A program made the position numbers and the translations under genes. The notes beneath the pieces are model-generated. The model saw nothing but the letters and a program-made list of their open reading frames with translations. It searched no databases and was not told the origin of the DNA. This document shows positions 53,939-61,031 of a DNA stretch of 64,000 nucleotides, piece by piece. Positions within the stretch are counted from its first letter, which is position 1; each line of letters opens with the position of its first letter. The stretch lies in NCBI GenBank assembly GCA_938083195.1, contig CALKCK010000019.1, positions 62,001 through 126,000 of the forward strand, in the 5' to 3' direction. The stretch comes from an uncultured Pirellulaceae bacterium. Its GTDB lineage: Bacteria > Planctomycetota > Planctomycetia > Pirellulales > Pirellulaceae.

Positions 53939-55390
53939 ATGTCAAAAATTTCACGTCGTCAATTCGTCGCTGGTGGAGTAGGTGCGGGAGTAATGATGTC
54001 ATTGCCCGCAAGTTCTTTACGCGCTTCGCGCCACATGAGTGCGAACGATTCAATCAATGTCGGTTTCATTAGTTGCGGTAGTCGCGCCGGCCAACTTGCA
54101 AAACAGTTCTCTCAGGTAGATGGAGTGAATATCACCGGTTTGTGCGATCCGGACTCGAGTCGCGTGGATAAAATGAGCCGGGAGTATAACAAGGCAGAGG
54201 GTTGGGCTGACATGCGGGGCCTTTGTGACAGTGACAATGTTGATGTGGCTGTGGTGGCAACGTGTAACCATTGGCATTGCCTAGGTGCGATTAGAGCGAT
54301 GGAGTCCGGCAAAGATGTCTATGTCGAGAAACCACTTTCTCACAGTCAGTGGGAAGGTGAGCAGACCGTTGCGGCATCTCGCAAGTACGATCGGATCTGT
54401 CAAATTGGTACGCAGCAGCGTTCTGACCCGATGCAGAAACAGGTCAAGCAACTGCTCCATGAAGACAAAGCGATTGGAGCACTTAAGGCTTGTCGCGTGA
54501 ATCGATTTGGTGTTCGGGCTTCGATTGGAAAACGCGAAACGCCGCTGAGTGTCGATAAGAATATCGCCTATGATCTCTGGCTCGGACCTGCCCAAGATAA
54601 ACCAATATTTCGAAAGAGCTTGCATTACGATTGGCACTGGGACTGGAATACAGGTTCAGGAGAGATGGGTAATTGGGGAGTTCATGTCCTCGATGATGTT
54701 CGAAACAATGTTTTCTTAGATAAGGTAACTCTGCCTCAAAAGATATTTGGCGGCGGTGGTCGAGTGGTTTGGAATGACGCTGGTGAGACACCCAACGTGC
54801 ACTTTGTTTATTTTGATACCGGTGGGATTCCAGTAGTCATTGGGCTTTCTAATCTGCCATCCGCTCCCGGTGGGAAAAAAGCTGCTCCGCATCCGGGGCC
54901 TGGAAGTGGGTACATTGTTTACGGTGAAGGTGGTTACTATCACGGCCAGCGGGGCAGGGGAGCTGCTTACGATAATGATGGTAAGCTGATCAAGAAATTT
55001 AGTGGTAACAGCGGCAATGGCTTGCACCAAAAGAATTTTTTGGATGCGGTGAGAGATCGAGATCGCTCGCAACAGAATGCGGAAGTCGAAGTTGGGCATC
55101 ACAGCACAGGCTGGTGTAATCTTGCAAATATTGCTTTCCAATGTGGTGATCAGTTTTCTTCTGATCAAGCGAAGGAGATTGATATTGCCCAGTGGTCAAC
55201 TTTGATGAACGAAATGAAATCGCACACCCAAGTCCATGGTATCAAAATGGAAAGCGATCAAATTCGTTTAAGTCCGATGATGGAACTTAATCCTGAGGCG
55301 GGAAGGTTTGTTGGAGACGCGGCTAAGCGAGCAAACGGGTTCATTAAACGGGAATATCGAGCTGGCTATGAAGTGCCCGAATTAGTTTGA
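53939..55390 (+). CDS. Tat-exported Gfo/Idh/MocA-family oxidoreductase
   Basis: 483 residues. Twin-Arg leader SRRQFVAGGVGAGVMMSLPAS. NAD-binding start NVGFISCGSRAGQLAKQF, catalytic KP in DVYVEKPLS, substrate part with YDLWLGPAQDKP, WHWDWNTGSGEMGNWGVHVLDD and GEGGYYHG. Downstream of DUF1080 and upstream of the esterase on the same strand. Proposed family role: oxidation of sugars, which would create the keto intermediate for the DUF1080 protein. Confidence 0.93.
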   Translation: MSKISRRQFVAGGVGAGVMMSLPASSLRASRHMSANDSINVGFISCGSRAGQLAKQFSQVDGVNITGLCDPDSSRVDKMSREYNKAEGWADMRGLCDSDNVDVAVVATCNHWHCLGAIRAMESGKDVYVEKPLSHSQWEGEQTVAASRKYDRICQIGTQQRSDPMQKQVKQLLHEDKAIGALKACRVNRFGVRASIGKRETPLSVDKNIAYDLWLGPAQDKPIFRKSLHYDWHWDWNTGSGEMGNWGVHVLDDVRNNVFLDKVTLPQKIFGGGGRVVWNDAGETPNVHFVYFDTGGIPVVIGLSNLPSAPGGKKAAPHPGPGSGYIVYGEGGYYHGQRGRGAAYDNDGKLIKKFSGNSGNGLHQKNFLDAVRDRDRSQQNAEVEVGHHSTGWCNLANIAFQCGDQFSSDQAKEIDIAQWSTLMNEMKSHTQVHGIKMESDQIRLSPMMELNPEAGRFVGDAAKRANGFIKREYRAGYEVPELV

Positions 55391-55482
55391 GTGATCCTAA
55401 TTGCTGCCCATCACTGAGATGAGTGCAGTCCATGGTTTAATTATTTGACGGGGGTAACCCTTAGTTTTCGCGAGGGTGATGG

Positions 55483-56505
55483 ATGTTCGGATGCAATTTG
55501 CAGAAGTGTCGTTTGATTTTGCTAATTTTGCTGGTTGGCTTGTTGTTCGCTTTTTGGTGTGCGGAGGGAGTCATCGCGCAAGGTGGGGGTAAAGCGGGCG
55601 AATCTCAGAATTCTCAATCCTCGAAAAAACAGAAAGATGGTCGTGCGAAAAAGAAGCCAGCTCCGTTTCGCTGGGTGAATCCGCTTCAGCCATCGGGCGT
55701 TAAAACCCCGGGGCTGCGACACGCCACTTTCAAAAGTCCGAGTATGAATACTAAGGTGGGATACTGCATTTACCTCCCAGCAGAGTATGGTAAACCAGCA
55801 GGTTCCAAGAAGAGGTATCCGGTTGTTTACTATTTGCACGGCGGACGACCGGGAAATGAGCTGAAGTCGATCAAGTTAGCTGCTGAAATTGACCGCGCGA
55901 TCACTGCACAAAAAGTCGCACCAATGATCTACGTGTTCGTTAATGGAGGCCCGGTTAGTCATTACAATATGCCTGATGATCGCGGAGCTCAGGGGGCGGA
56001 TGTTTTTATCAATGAGCTGATTCCACATGTCGATTCGACCTACCGGACAATCGCAGATCGCGCTGGCAGAGGGATTGAAGGATTTTCACAAGGTGGTCGT
56101 GGAACTGCGCGGCTAATGTTTCGACATCCGGATTTATTTTGCAGTGCATCGCCTGGTGGCGGTGGGCATGCCACGGAAAAAAAGATATCGGAGAGTGCCG
56201 GACAAGAATCAGCTAATTTGACTTTTGCCAAAGGCGACAATACTTGGGATTTGGCTGCGGTCTACTTGGACCAATTAAAATCAGACGCCAGCCTCTCACC
56301 GCTTAGTATTTTGGTTCACGTAGGCGACAAGGGTTTTAATTATGAAAATAATTTGGCATGGATGGCTTATTTGAAATCATTGGGAATCAAGCATCAGAAA
56401 ATAATCGTACCTGATGTCGGGCATAGCGCAATGGAGATTTATAAAAATCGAGGCCTTGAGATTATGAGGTTTCACGAAAAAAACTTTGGAGTTCGGCGTC
56501 CTTGA
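55483..56505 (+). CDS. Secreted esterase of the alpha/beta-hydrolase (esterase D-like) type
   Basis: 340 residues with a signal peptide (residues 8-30, LILLILLVGLLFAFWCAEG). A Lys/Gly-rich linker follows, then the hydrolase fold: YPVVYYLHGGRPGNE (oxyanion), nucleophile Ser in IEGFSQGGRGTAR (near residue 200) and His in VPDVGHSAMEIY (near 311). Similar enzymes deacylate sugars (feruloyl or acetyl esterases). It closes the plus-strand sugar-related run. Confidence 0.9.
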   Translation: MFGCNLQKCRLILLILLVGLLFAFWCAEGVIAQGGGKAGESQNSQSSKKQKDGRAKKKPAPFRWVNPLQPSGVKTPGLRHATFKSPSMNTKVGYCIYLPAEYGKPAGSKKRYPVVYYLHGGRPGNELKSIKLAAEIDRAITAQKVAPMIYVFVNGGPVSHYNMPDDRGAQGADVFINELIPHVDSTYRTIADRAGRGIEGFSQGGRGTARLMFRHPDLFCSASPGGGGHATEKKISESAGQESANLTFAKGDNTWDLAAVYLDQLKSDASLSPLSILVHVGDKGFNYENNLAWMAYLKSLGIKHQKIIVPDVGHSAMEIYKNRGLEIMRFHEKNFGVRRP

Positions 56506-56521
56506 GAGAGGACGCGAAAGG

Positions 56522-57853
56522 CTATTTGATCTGCAGCGGTGGACTGTCAGAACGCTTAATATGGCGCTCCAAGAATTGATAGAATTTATCTCTCGACTCG
56601 TCCAATGCCAGTTTCGTAGCTGCGCCGTGGCGAACCGCTTTGTCGATCATGTCGCTTGAACCTATTCCCAGTCCGCGAGTGATGTCTAAGATGCCTTTGA
56701 TTTGTGGATCATCGTTAATTCTATCGACCTCGGCAGCATCGACATCCTTGTGAGATGCGCGGGACTCAATCTTGATAACCTCTTTCCATTGGCCTGGTTT
56801 GATGTAGGCAAAAAAGCATAGTTCAACTCGGGCTTCGTTGCCGCCTGTTGCATTGACTACGCGGGCAGTCAAGAAGCCATTGATCTTTTCAGACTCAGCA
56901 ATTTTCGCAGCACTTTGCCACCAGTCGGACTCTTGTTTTGAATTATTGTTTTTAAAGTTGTTACCAAGCCCCAATTCCTTAAGCAGCGGGTTGCCCGCCA
57001 AGAGACTATTCAAATCTGATTGCATGTTCGAATTCATTAACTGCTTCATCATGGTATTGAGGTCACCCGGCATTAAATTCGCCTGATCGGGTCCACTACG
57101 CACTAACATTGAACCGGTTCCTTGGAAATCGAGCGGTTGGCAGAGTTGGTATTCGATTAGCGCAATCCTTGCCCTCCATTGTTCTTCCGATTGTTCCTGT
57201 GAGATTGTTAGTTTGTCAGAAAGGTCGAAGTTCTCTTTTTTCCAGTCGATATTCTTAGAGTCAAGATCTCGTTGAATGGCTTTGATCGATCGCGTGGTGA
57301 CTCGGTCGATGTCGTGCTTCCATGCGATTCCTGCCATTTGGTGTCGATCGCGGGATTGTTGATACACTTTCCGCAACTCGGTTACTGGAAAGTTAAGCAG
57401 CGTGAAGGGTTGCAATTCGAGATTCTGATTTTTCTGTTTGGATTCGCGCTGTTTCTCAACGCGTTCCATTTCACGATCCACAAAAGTCACTAGCTCGGAA
57501 TTTTCTTTGCGGGACTTCCACCAAGCTTCCAAGCGAAAAAGATGATTTGTCATCGCTTGAATTTCTTTTTCAGATTCCTTAGCCAAATGGGTTTGGTAAA
57601 AATCCGGGTGGGTTTTTTCAAGCCAGTCGCGTCGAATCATGATCGTCAATCCATCACGATCGGAATTGCTTAGAATGATTCCGTAAAAGCGTTTGCCGTC
57701 AGTCGTGATGACTTCGTCGACGACGAGTGACTTTTTCGAGCTCGAGGGAAGTTGAGCTTGTAAAGATGAAGTCGAGTAAACCAAGACAATCAGGACGATG
57801 AATGGCGTCCAAAATTTTGAGCGGGCGGCAAGTGAGTGAGAAAAACTATTCAT
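56522..57853 (-). CDS. Hypothetical secreted protein
   Basis: 443 residues. Signal peptide about 15-34 (PFIVLIVLVYSTSSLQAQ). The first part has a short beta module (VVDEVITTDGKRFYGIIL, DGLTIMIRRDWL), then helical regions with many Glu/Lys (residues 80-160) and a final mixed domain (about 290-420: NGFLTARVVNATGGNEARVELCFFAYI). I do not recognise a family. It is convergent with the esterase gene (16 bp between stops). Confidence 0.72.
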   Translation of the reverse strand: MNSFSHSLAARSKFWTPFIVLIVLVYSTSSLQAQLPSSSKKSLVVDEVITTDGKRFYGIILSNSDRDGLTIMIRRDWLEKTHPDFYQTHLAKESEKEIQAMTNHLFRLEAWWKSRKENSELVTFVDREMERVEKQRESKQKNQNLELQPFTLLNFPVTELRKVYQQSRDRHQMAGIAWKHDIDRVTTRSIKAIQRDLDSKNIDWKKENFDLSDKLTISQEQSEEQWRARIALIEYQLCQPLDFQGTGSMLVRSGPDQANLMPGDLNTMMKQLMNSNMQSDLNSLLAGNPLLKELGLGNNFKNNNSKQESDWWQSAAKIAESEKINGFLTARVVNATGGNEARVELCFFAYIKPGQWKEVIKIESRASHKDVDAAEVDRINDDPQIKGILDITRGLGIGSSDMIDKAVRHGAATKLALDESRDKFYQFLERHIKRSDSPPLQIK

Positions 57854-58373
57854 CCCTAAATTATAGCTTTGTCGAGAAATGCCGACACTTATTCTGAAAA
57901 TTTAGAATGCTTTGATTCTTACAATTTTCGTTGGTTTGCCCTGAATACCAACAAAAACAGACGAATGACCCTTCGAAATTACTACATTCGGTAAAAGAAA
58001 ATTTCCCGACGCGCGCAAAAACAAACGTGACACTGCTGATAAGTCCGTTCGCAGGTCACGTTTGGTATGATGGTCAATTGAAAATAGTCAACGGGATGCC
58101 CGGAGGCGGATGGGATTAGAGCGTTTGGGGACTAACACCCGGTGACTGGTTCAAACTATTGCAATCTCTGTGCCAATTGAAAGTATTTTTGGTGAGTTGC
58201 GAAAACAGCGGGATTTTTCGGGCGATTTTGTTCTGGCGTCGTTTGAGGGAGTTGGAGAGTGTCTCGTTTTGAGATATTTGTTTCACAATGAGACGATTTC
58301 GGGGCTTGGATTTGCTTTTTTGATGATGAGTTGGCGGGGTGATATTGTTACTCCGATGTTTACAGGGAAAAGA
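57854..58373. other. Intergenic region with an inverted repeat
   Basis: About 520 bp before the enoyl-CoA hydratase gene. It holds a perfect 10-bp inverted repeat CAAACGTGAC / GTCACGTTTG (58022-58031 and 58055-58064). The plus-strand frame continuing upstream of 58374 has no crotonase sequence, so it is taken as non-coding. Confidence 0.5.
58022..58064. repeat. 10-bp inverted repeat
   Basis: CAAACGTGAC (58022-58031) and GTCACGTTTG (58055-58064) are exact complements with a 23-bp centre. Possibly an operator; no T-run follows. Confidence 0.6.
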
Positions 58374-59117
58374 ATGTTAACGGTAGAGAATAGCGAAGGT
58401 GTTTGTACGATTCGAATGAACGACGGAAAAGTTAATGCAATGGATTTAACGTTCTGCCGATTGTTGACCGATTCACTGAGGTCAATTGAACATTCCGATG
58501 CATCGGCAGTGTTGCTGACGGGCAACGACCGGGTTTTTTCCGCTGGTGTCGATTTGAAGAAGTTGTTGAACTTGAAGGATCACCAGCGAGATGAGTTCTT
58601 AAAGGCATTGATTGAGTGTTTTGAGACGGCATTTCGATTTCCTAAACCGATGGTTGCGGCGGTCAACGGCGCGGCGATCGCGGGAGGATGTGCCCTGGCG
58701 TTGGCCTGCGATGTTCGGTTGATTGCGAGGGATGTGAAAATCGGCATGCCAGAGCGAAGATTAGGAGTTCCGCTGCCTACTGTCGCTGTCGAAATCATGC
58801 GATTTTCTCTGGGAAATCGCGGGACTCAAGACGTGGTTTTTGCTGGGAAGACTTTTGTAAATGAGGAGGCGATCTCAGCTCGATTGGTTGACGGAATATG
58901 TACTTCGGAAAAACTAATCGAAGACTCGATGAAAGCGGTTCAATCGCTCGCAGAATTGCCTGAGGCAGTTTTTCGGATAACGAAACGCCAGTTGAGAGCA
59001 CCGGTAATTGACCAACTAGCGGTGCAATCTTCTCAGTTCGATCCAGAAGTTTTCAAGGTCTGGAATCAAGCTGAAACGGATGCGATGATTAAGCGATATA
59101 TTGAAGGTCGACTCTAG
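58374..59117 (+). CDS. Enoyl-CoA hydratase/isomerase family protein
   Basis: 247 residues from the ATG at 58374, where the crotonase fold begins (LTVENSEGVCTIRMNDG) and a GGGA lies upstream; a GTG at 58170 would add 68 unrelated residues. Oxyanion-hole motifs are FSAGVDLKKLL and NGAAIAGGCAL; GMPERRLGVPLP keeps the first catalytic Glu of the family. The enzyme acts on acyl-CoA (hydration or isomerisation); its substrate is not known. Convergent with the TVP38 gene. Confidence 0.9.
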   Translation: MLTVENSEGVCTIRMNDGKVNAMDLTFCRLLTDSLRSIEHSDASAVLLTGNDRVFSAGVDLKKLLNLKDHQRDEFLKALIECFETAFRFPKPMVAAVNGAAIAGGCALALACDVRLIARDVKIGMPERRLGVPLPTVAVEIMRFSLGNRGTQDVVFAGKTFVNEEAISARLVDGICTSEKLIEDSMKAVQSLAELPEAVFRITKRQLRAPVIDQLAVQSSQFDPEVFKVWNQAETDAMIKRYIEGRL

Positions 59118-59124
59118 TTATCCT

Positions 59125-59916
59125 TTAGTGGCTTTCTATATTTTCCTGAAGAGACCGTTGTCGTAAGAAGGAAATTATTTTTTTTGCCGCGATGGGAAAG
59201 GTCCCTAGCATTGCAAATGCAAGAGTTAGCTGAAGCAGTTGTGATCCCGAGAAGACGGATTTGATTCCTTCCTCTTGAAGTGTTGTGAGATCAGGAATAC
59301 GCGAACCAGCGTAGACATACAGGATTGTTCCGGCGAGCATTCCAATTTGACTGACCCACCAGAATGTAAAAATTCTAATTTTCGTCAATCCCATTGCTGC
59401 GTTAACGACAAAAAATGGAAAGATGGGAATGAGACGCATCATGAATAGGTATAAATTACCTTCCCGATCCATCGCTTCATTAATAGTGACGACGCGGTCA
59501 TGAAATCGTTTTTGAAACCAGTCACGAAAAAGATAACGGCTGATTAAAAACGCGATCGTGGCACCGGCGGTCGATGCAAAGCTAATTAGTATTAGGCCGG
59601 AAGCAAAATCGAAGAACCACGCATAGAGCAGGGATAGGGCTGTCGCTCCGGGAATCGAAAGTCCGGTAACAGCGACGTAGATCAAAAATGCGACCGCATA
59701 AACCAGCAGGGGATTAGACTGAAAGAATTCTTTTAATTGGGTTTCCTGTTGGGCTAAATAATCCAGGTTCAAATAGGAACGAGACAAATAGCTGAGTATC
59801 GCAAAAAGAAGCACAATGCCTGCAATGAACCATTTTTTGTTGTGTTTCTCTACTTTTGTCGGTTCTCCCATCACATGAGCTGCTTGACCCGAAGCTTGAT
59901 TTGAGTTTGAATTCAT
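59125..59916 (-). CDS. TVP38/TMEM64 family membrane protein
   Basis: 263 residues with about six membrane segments. The family core is GLSIPGATALSLLYAWFFDF, FASTAGATIAFLISRYLFRDW and MRLIPIFPFFVVNAAMGLT. Such proteins are now thought to act as lipid scramblases or transporters in the membrane. It diverges from the MsrB gene. The N-terminus is cytoplasmic and polar. Confidence 0.93.
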   Translation of the reverse strand: MNSNSNQASGQAAHVMGEPTKVEKHNKKWFIAGIVLLFAILSYLSRSYLNLDYLAQQETQLKEFFQSNPLLVYAVAFLIYVAVTGLSIPGATALSLLYAWFFDFASGLILISFASTAGATIAFLISRYLFRDWFQKRFHDRVVTINEAMDREGNLYLFMMRLIPIFPFFVVNAAMGLTKIRIFTFWWVSQIGMLAGTILYVYAGSRIPDLTTLQEEGIKSVFSGSQLLQLTLAFAMLGTFPIAAKKIISFLRQRSLQENIESH

Positions 59917-60010
59917 TGTTCCGCTTCGTGTCCAAAAGATGTTAAAAGCCGATGTGACAGTCGAGTGAACGACGGCACCGGTAGTTCCAGATTAAGATTG
60001 AGGGACCCAC

Positions 60011-60982
60011 GTGAATTTGTCAAATCGAACCGTTCGTTGCCAGTTTTTGAATTCTGGTTACGGTGCAGCCGCCATCCTCTTCAGTGCTTTGATTTTACCT
60101 CTAGCCGTGTCTCATTCTGCGATTGCCCAGTTGGTGCAAAAGGAGAATACCAAGAATGCCACTTTAACCGAAGCGGCAGGAAATCCCAATGTGCTGGCGG
60201 AAACGATGCCGCGACGCGTTTCCAAGTCAAAGAGGCAATGGAAATCTCAGCTCACAGAGCTTGAGTATGAAGTCACGCGAGAAAAAGGAACCGAGCGACC
60301 CTTTACTGGCGCGTACTGGAATCATCGAGAGCAAGGTGTTTATCTGTGTCGGTGTTGTGGGCAGGAGCTATTTGATTCGCGAGCAAAATTCAAGTCGGGG
60401 ACTGGGTGGCCAAGCTACTTTCAGCCACGTCAGCAGGAGGCGATTAAGGAAAAGGCAGATTACACGCTAGGTGCGGTACGGACTGAAGTTGTCTGCCGGC
60501 GATGTGATGCCCACCTCGGCCATGTGTTTGATGACGGCCCTCAGCCAACCGGACTCCGTTACTGCATTAACTCAGTTGCGTTGGATTTTTGGCGTGGGAG
60601 AGATGAACTGAGAGAAATGTCCAACAATCTCGACCAGGTAGAGAGTGGTTTTGAATCGGCCAAGGCGCTAATCGCTGGATTGGGTGTTGCATTGGAAAGT
60701 GAATCAAAGCTGAAAATTTTGAAGTGCACATGCTGGGAGCAACTCAACCCTGAAACCCGCTCCCGCCTCTTAATTTCAAAACGCCCTTTAGCTCCCAAAC
60801 AAGTGGAATCACTCGCCTTAGTGCCTCGCCAGATTAAATTGCCCGATTCTTTTGAATTTGGAATCAAGCATGCGGGAGACATTAAACTGGTTTACAAAGA
60901 TGGAGACGAGGCTGTCGTTTGGTCTTACGGAACGTACCAAGGTCGTTTTTATCTTGCCGTTCCGCAGCGGAAAGAGAATTAG
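60011..60982 (+). CDS. msrB: Secreted methionine sulfoxide reductase B with C-terminal extension
   Basis: 323 residues. Signal peptide about 18-39. The MsrB domain (about 80-197) has zinc ligands C113/C116 (YLCRCCG) and C162/C165 (VCRRCDAHLGH), catalytic C185 in RYCINS and the GTGWPSY segment. It reduces methionine-R-sulfoxide in proteins outside the cytoplasm. After the domain, about 120 extra residues follow (LREMSNNLDQVESGF to VWSYGTYQGRFYLAV), which contain an ALVPRQIKLPDSF stretch I do not recognise. A typical MsrB ends soon after the catalytic Cys. Convergent with the LptA-like gene. Confidence 0.92.
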   Translation: MNLSNRTVRCQFLNSGYGAAAILFSALILPLAVSHSAIAQLVQKENTKNATLTEAAGNPNVLAETMPRRVSKSKRQWKSQLTELEYEVTREKGTERPFTGAYWNHREQGVYLCRCCGQELFDSRAKFKSGTGWPSYFQPRQQEAIKEKADYTLGAVRTEVVCRRCDAHLGHVFDDGPQPTGLRYCINSVALDFWRGRDELREMSNNLDQVESGFESAKALIAGLGVALESESKLKILKCTCWEQLNPETRSRLLISKRPLAPKQVESLALVPRQIKLPDSFEFGIKHAGDIKLVYKDGDEAVVWSYGTYQGRFYLAVPQRKEN

Positions 60983-61031
60983 AAGCGAGAGTTAAGCTCT
61001 TTGTAATCGCCGTTTCTGTCAGCGAACGACG

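Noticed and set aside
57931-58119. Short plus-strand frame of 62 codons
   Set aside because: No ribosome-binding site or domain; it contains the inverted repeat at 58022-58064, which suits a regulatory region better.
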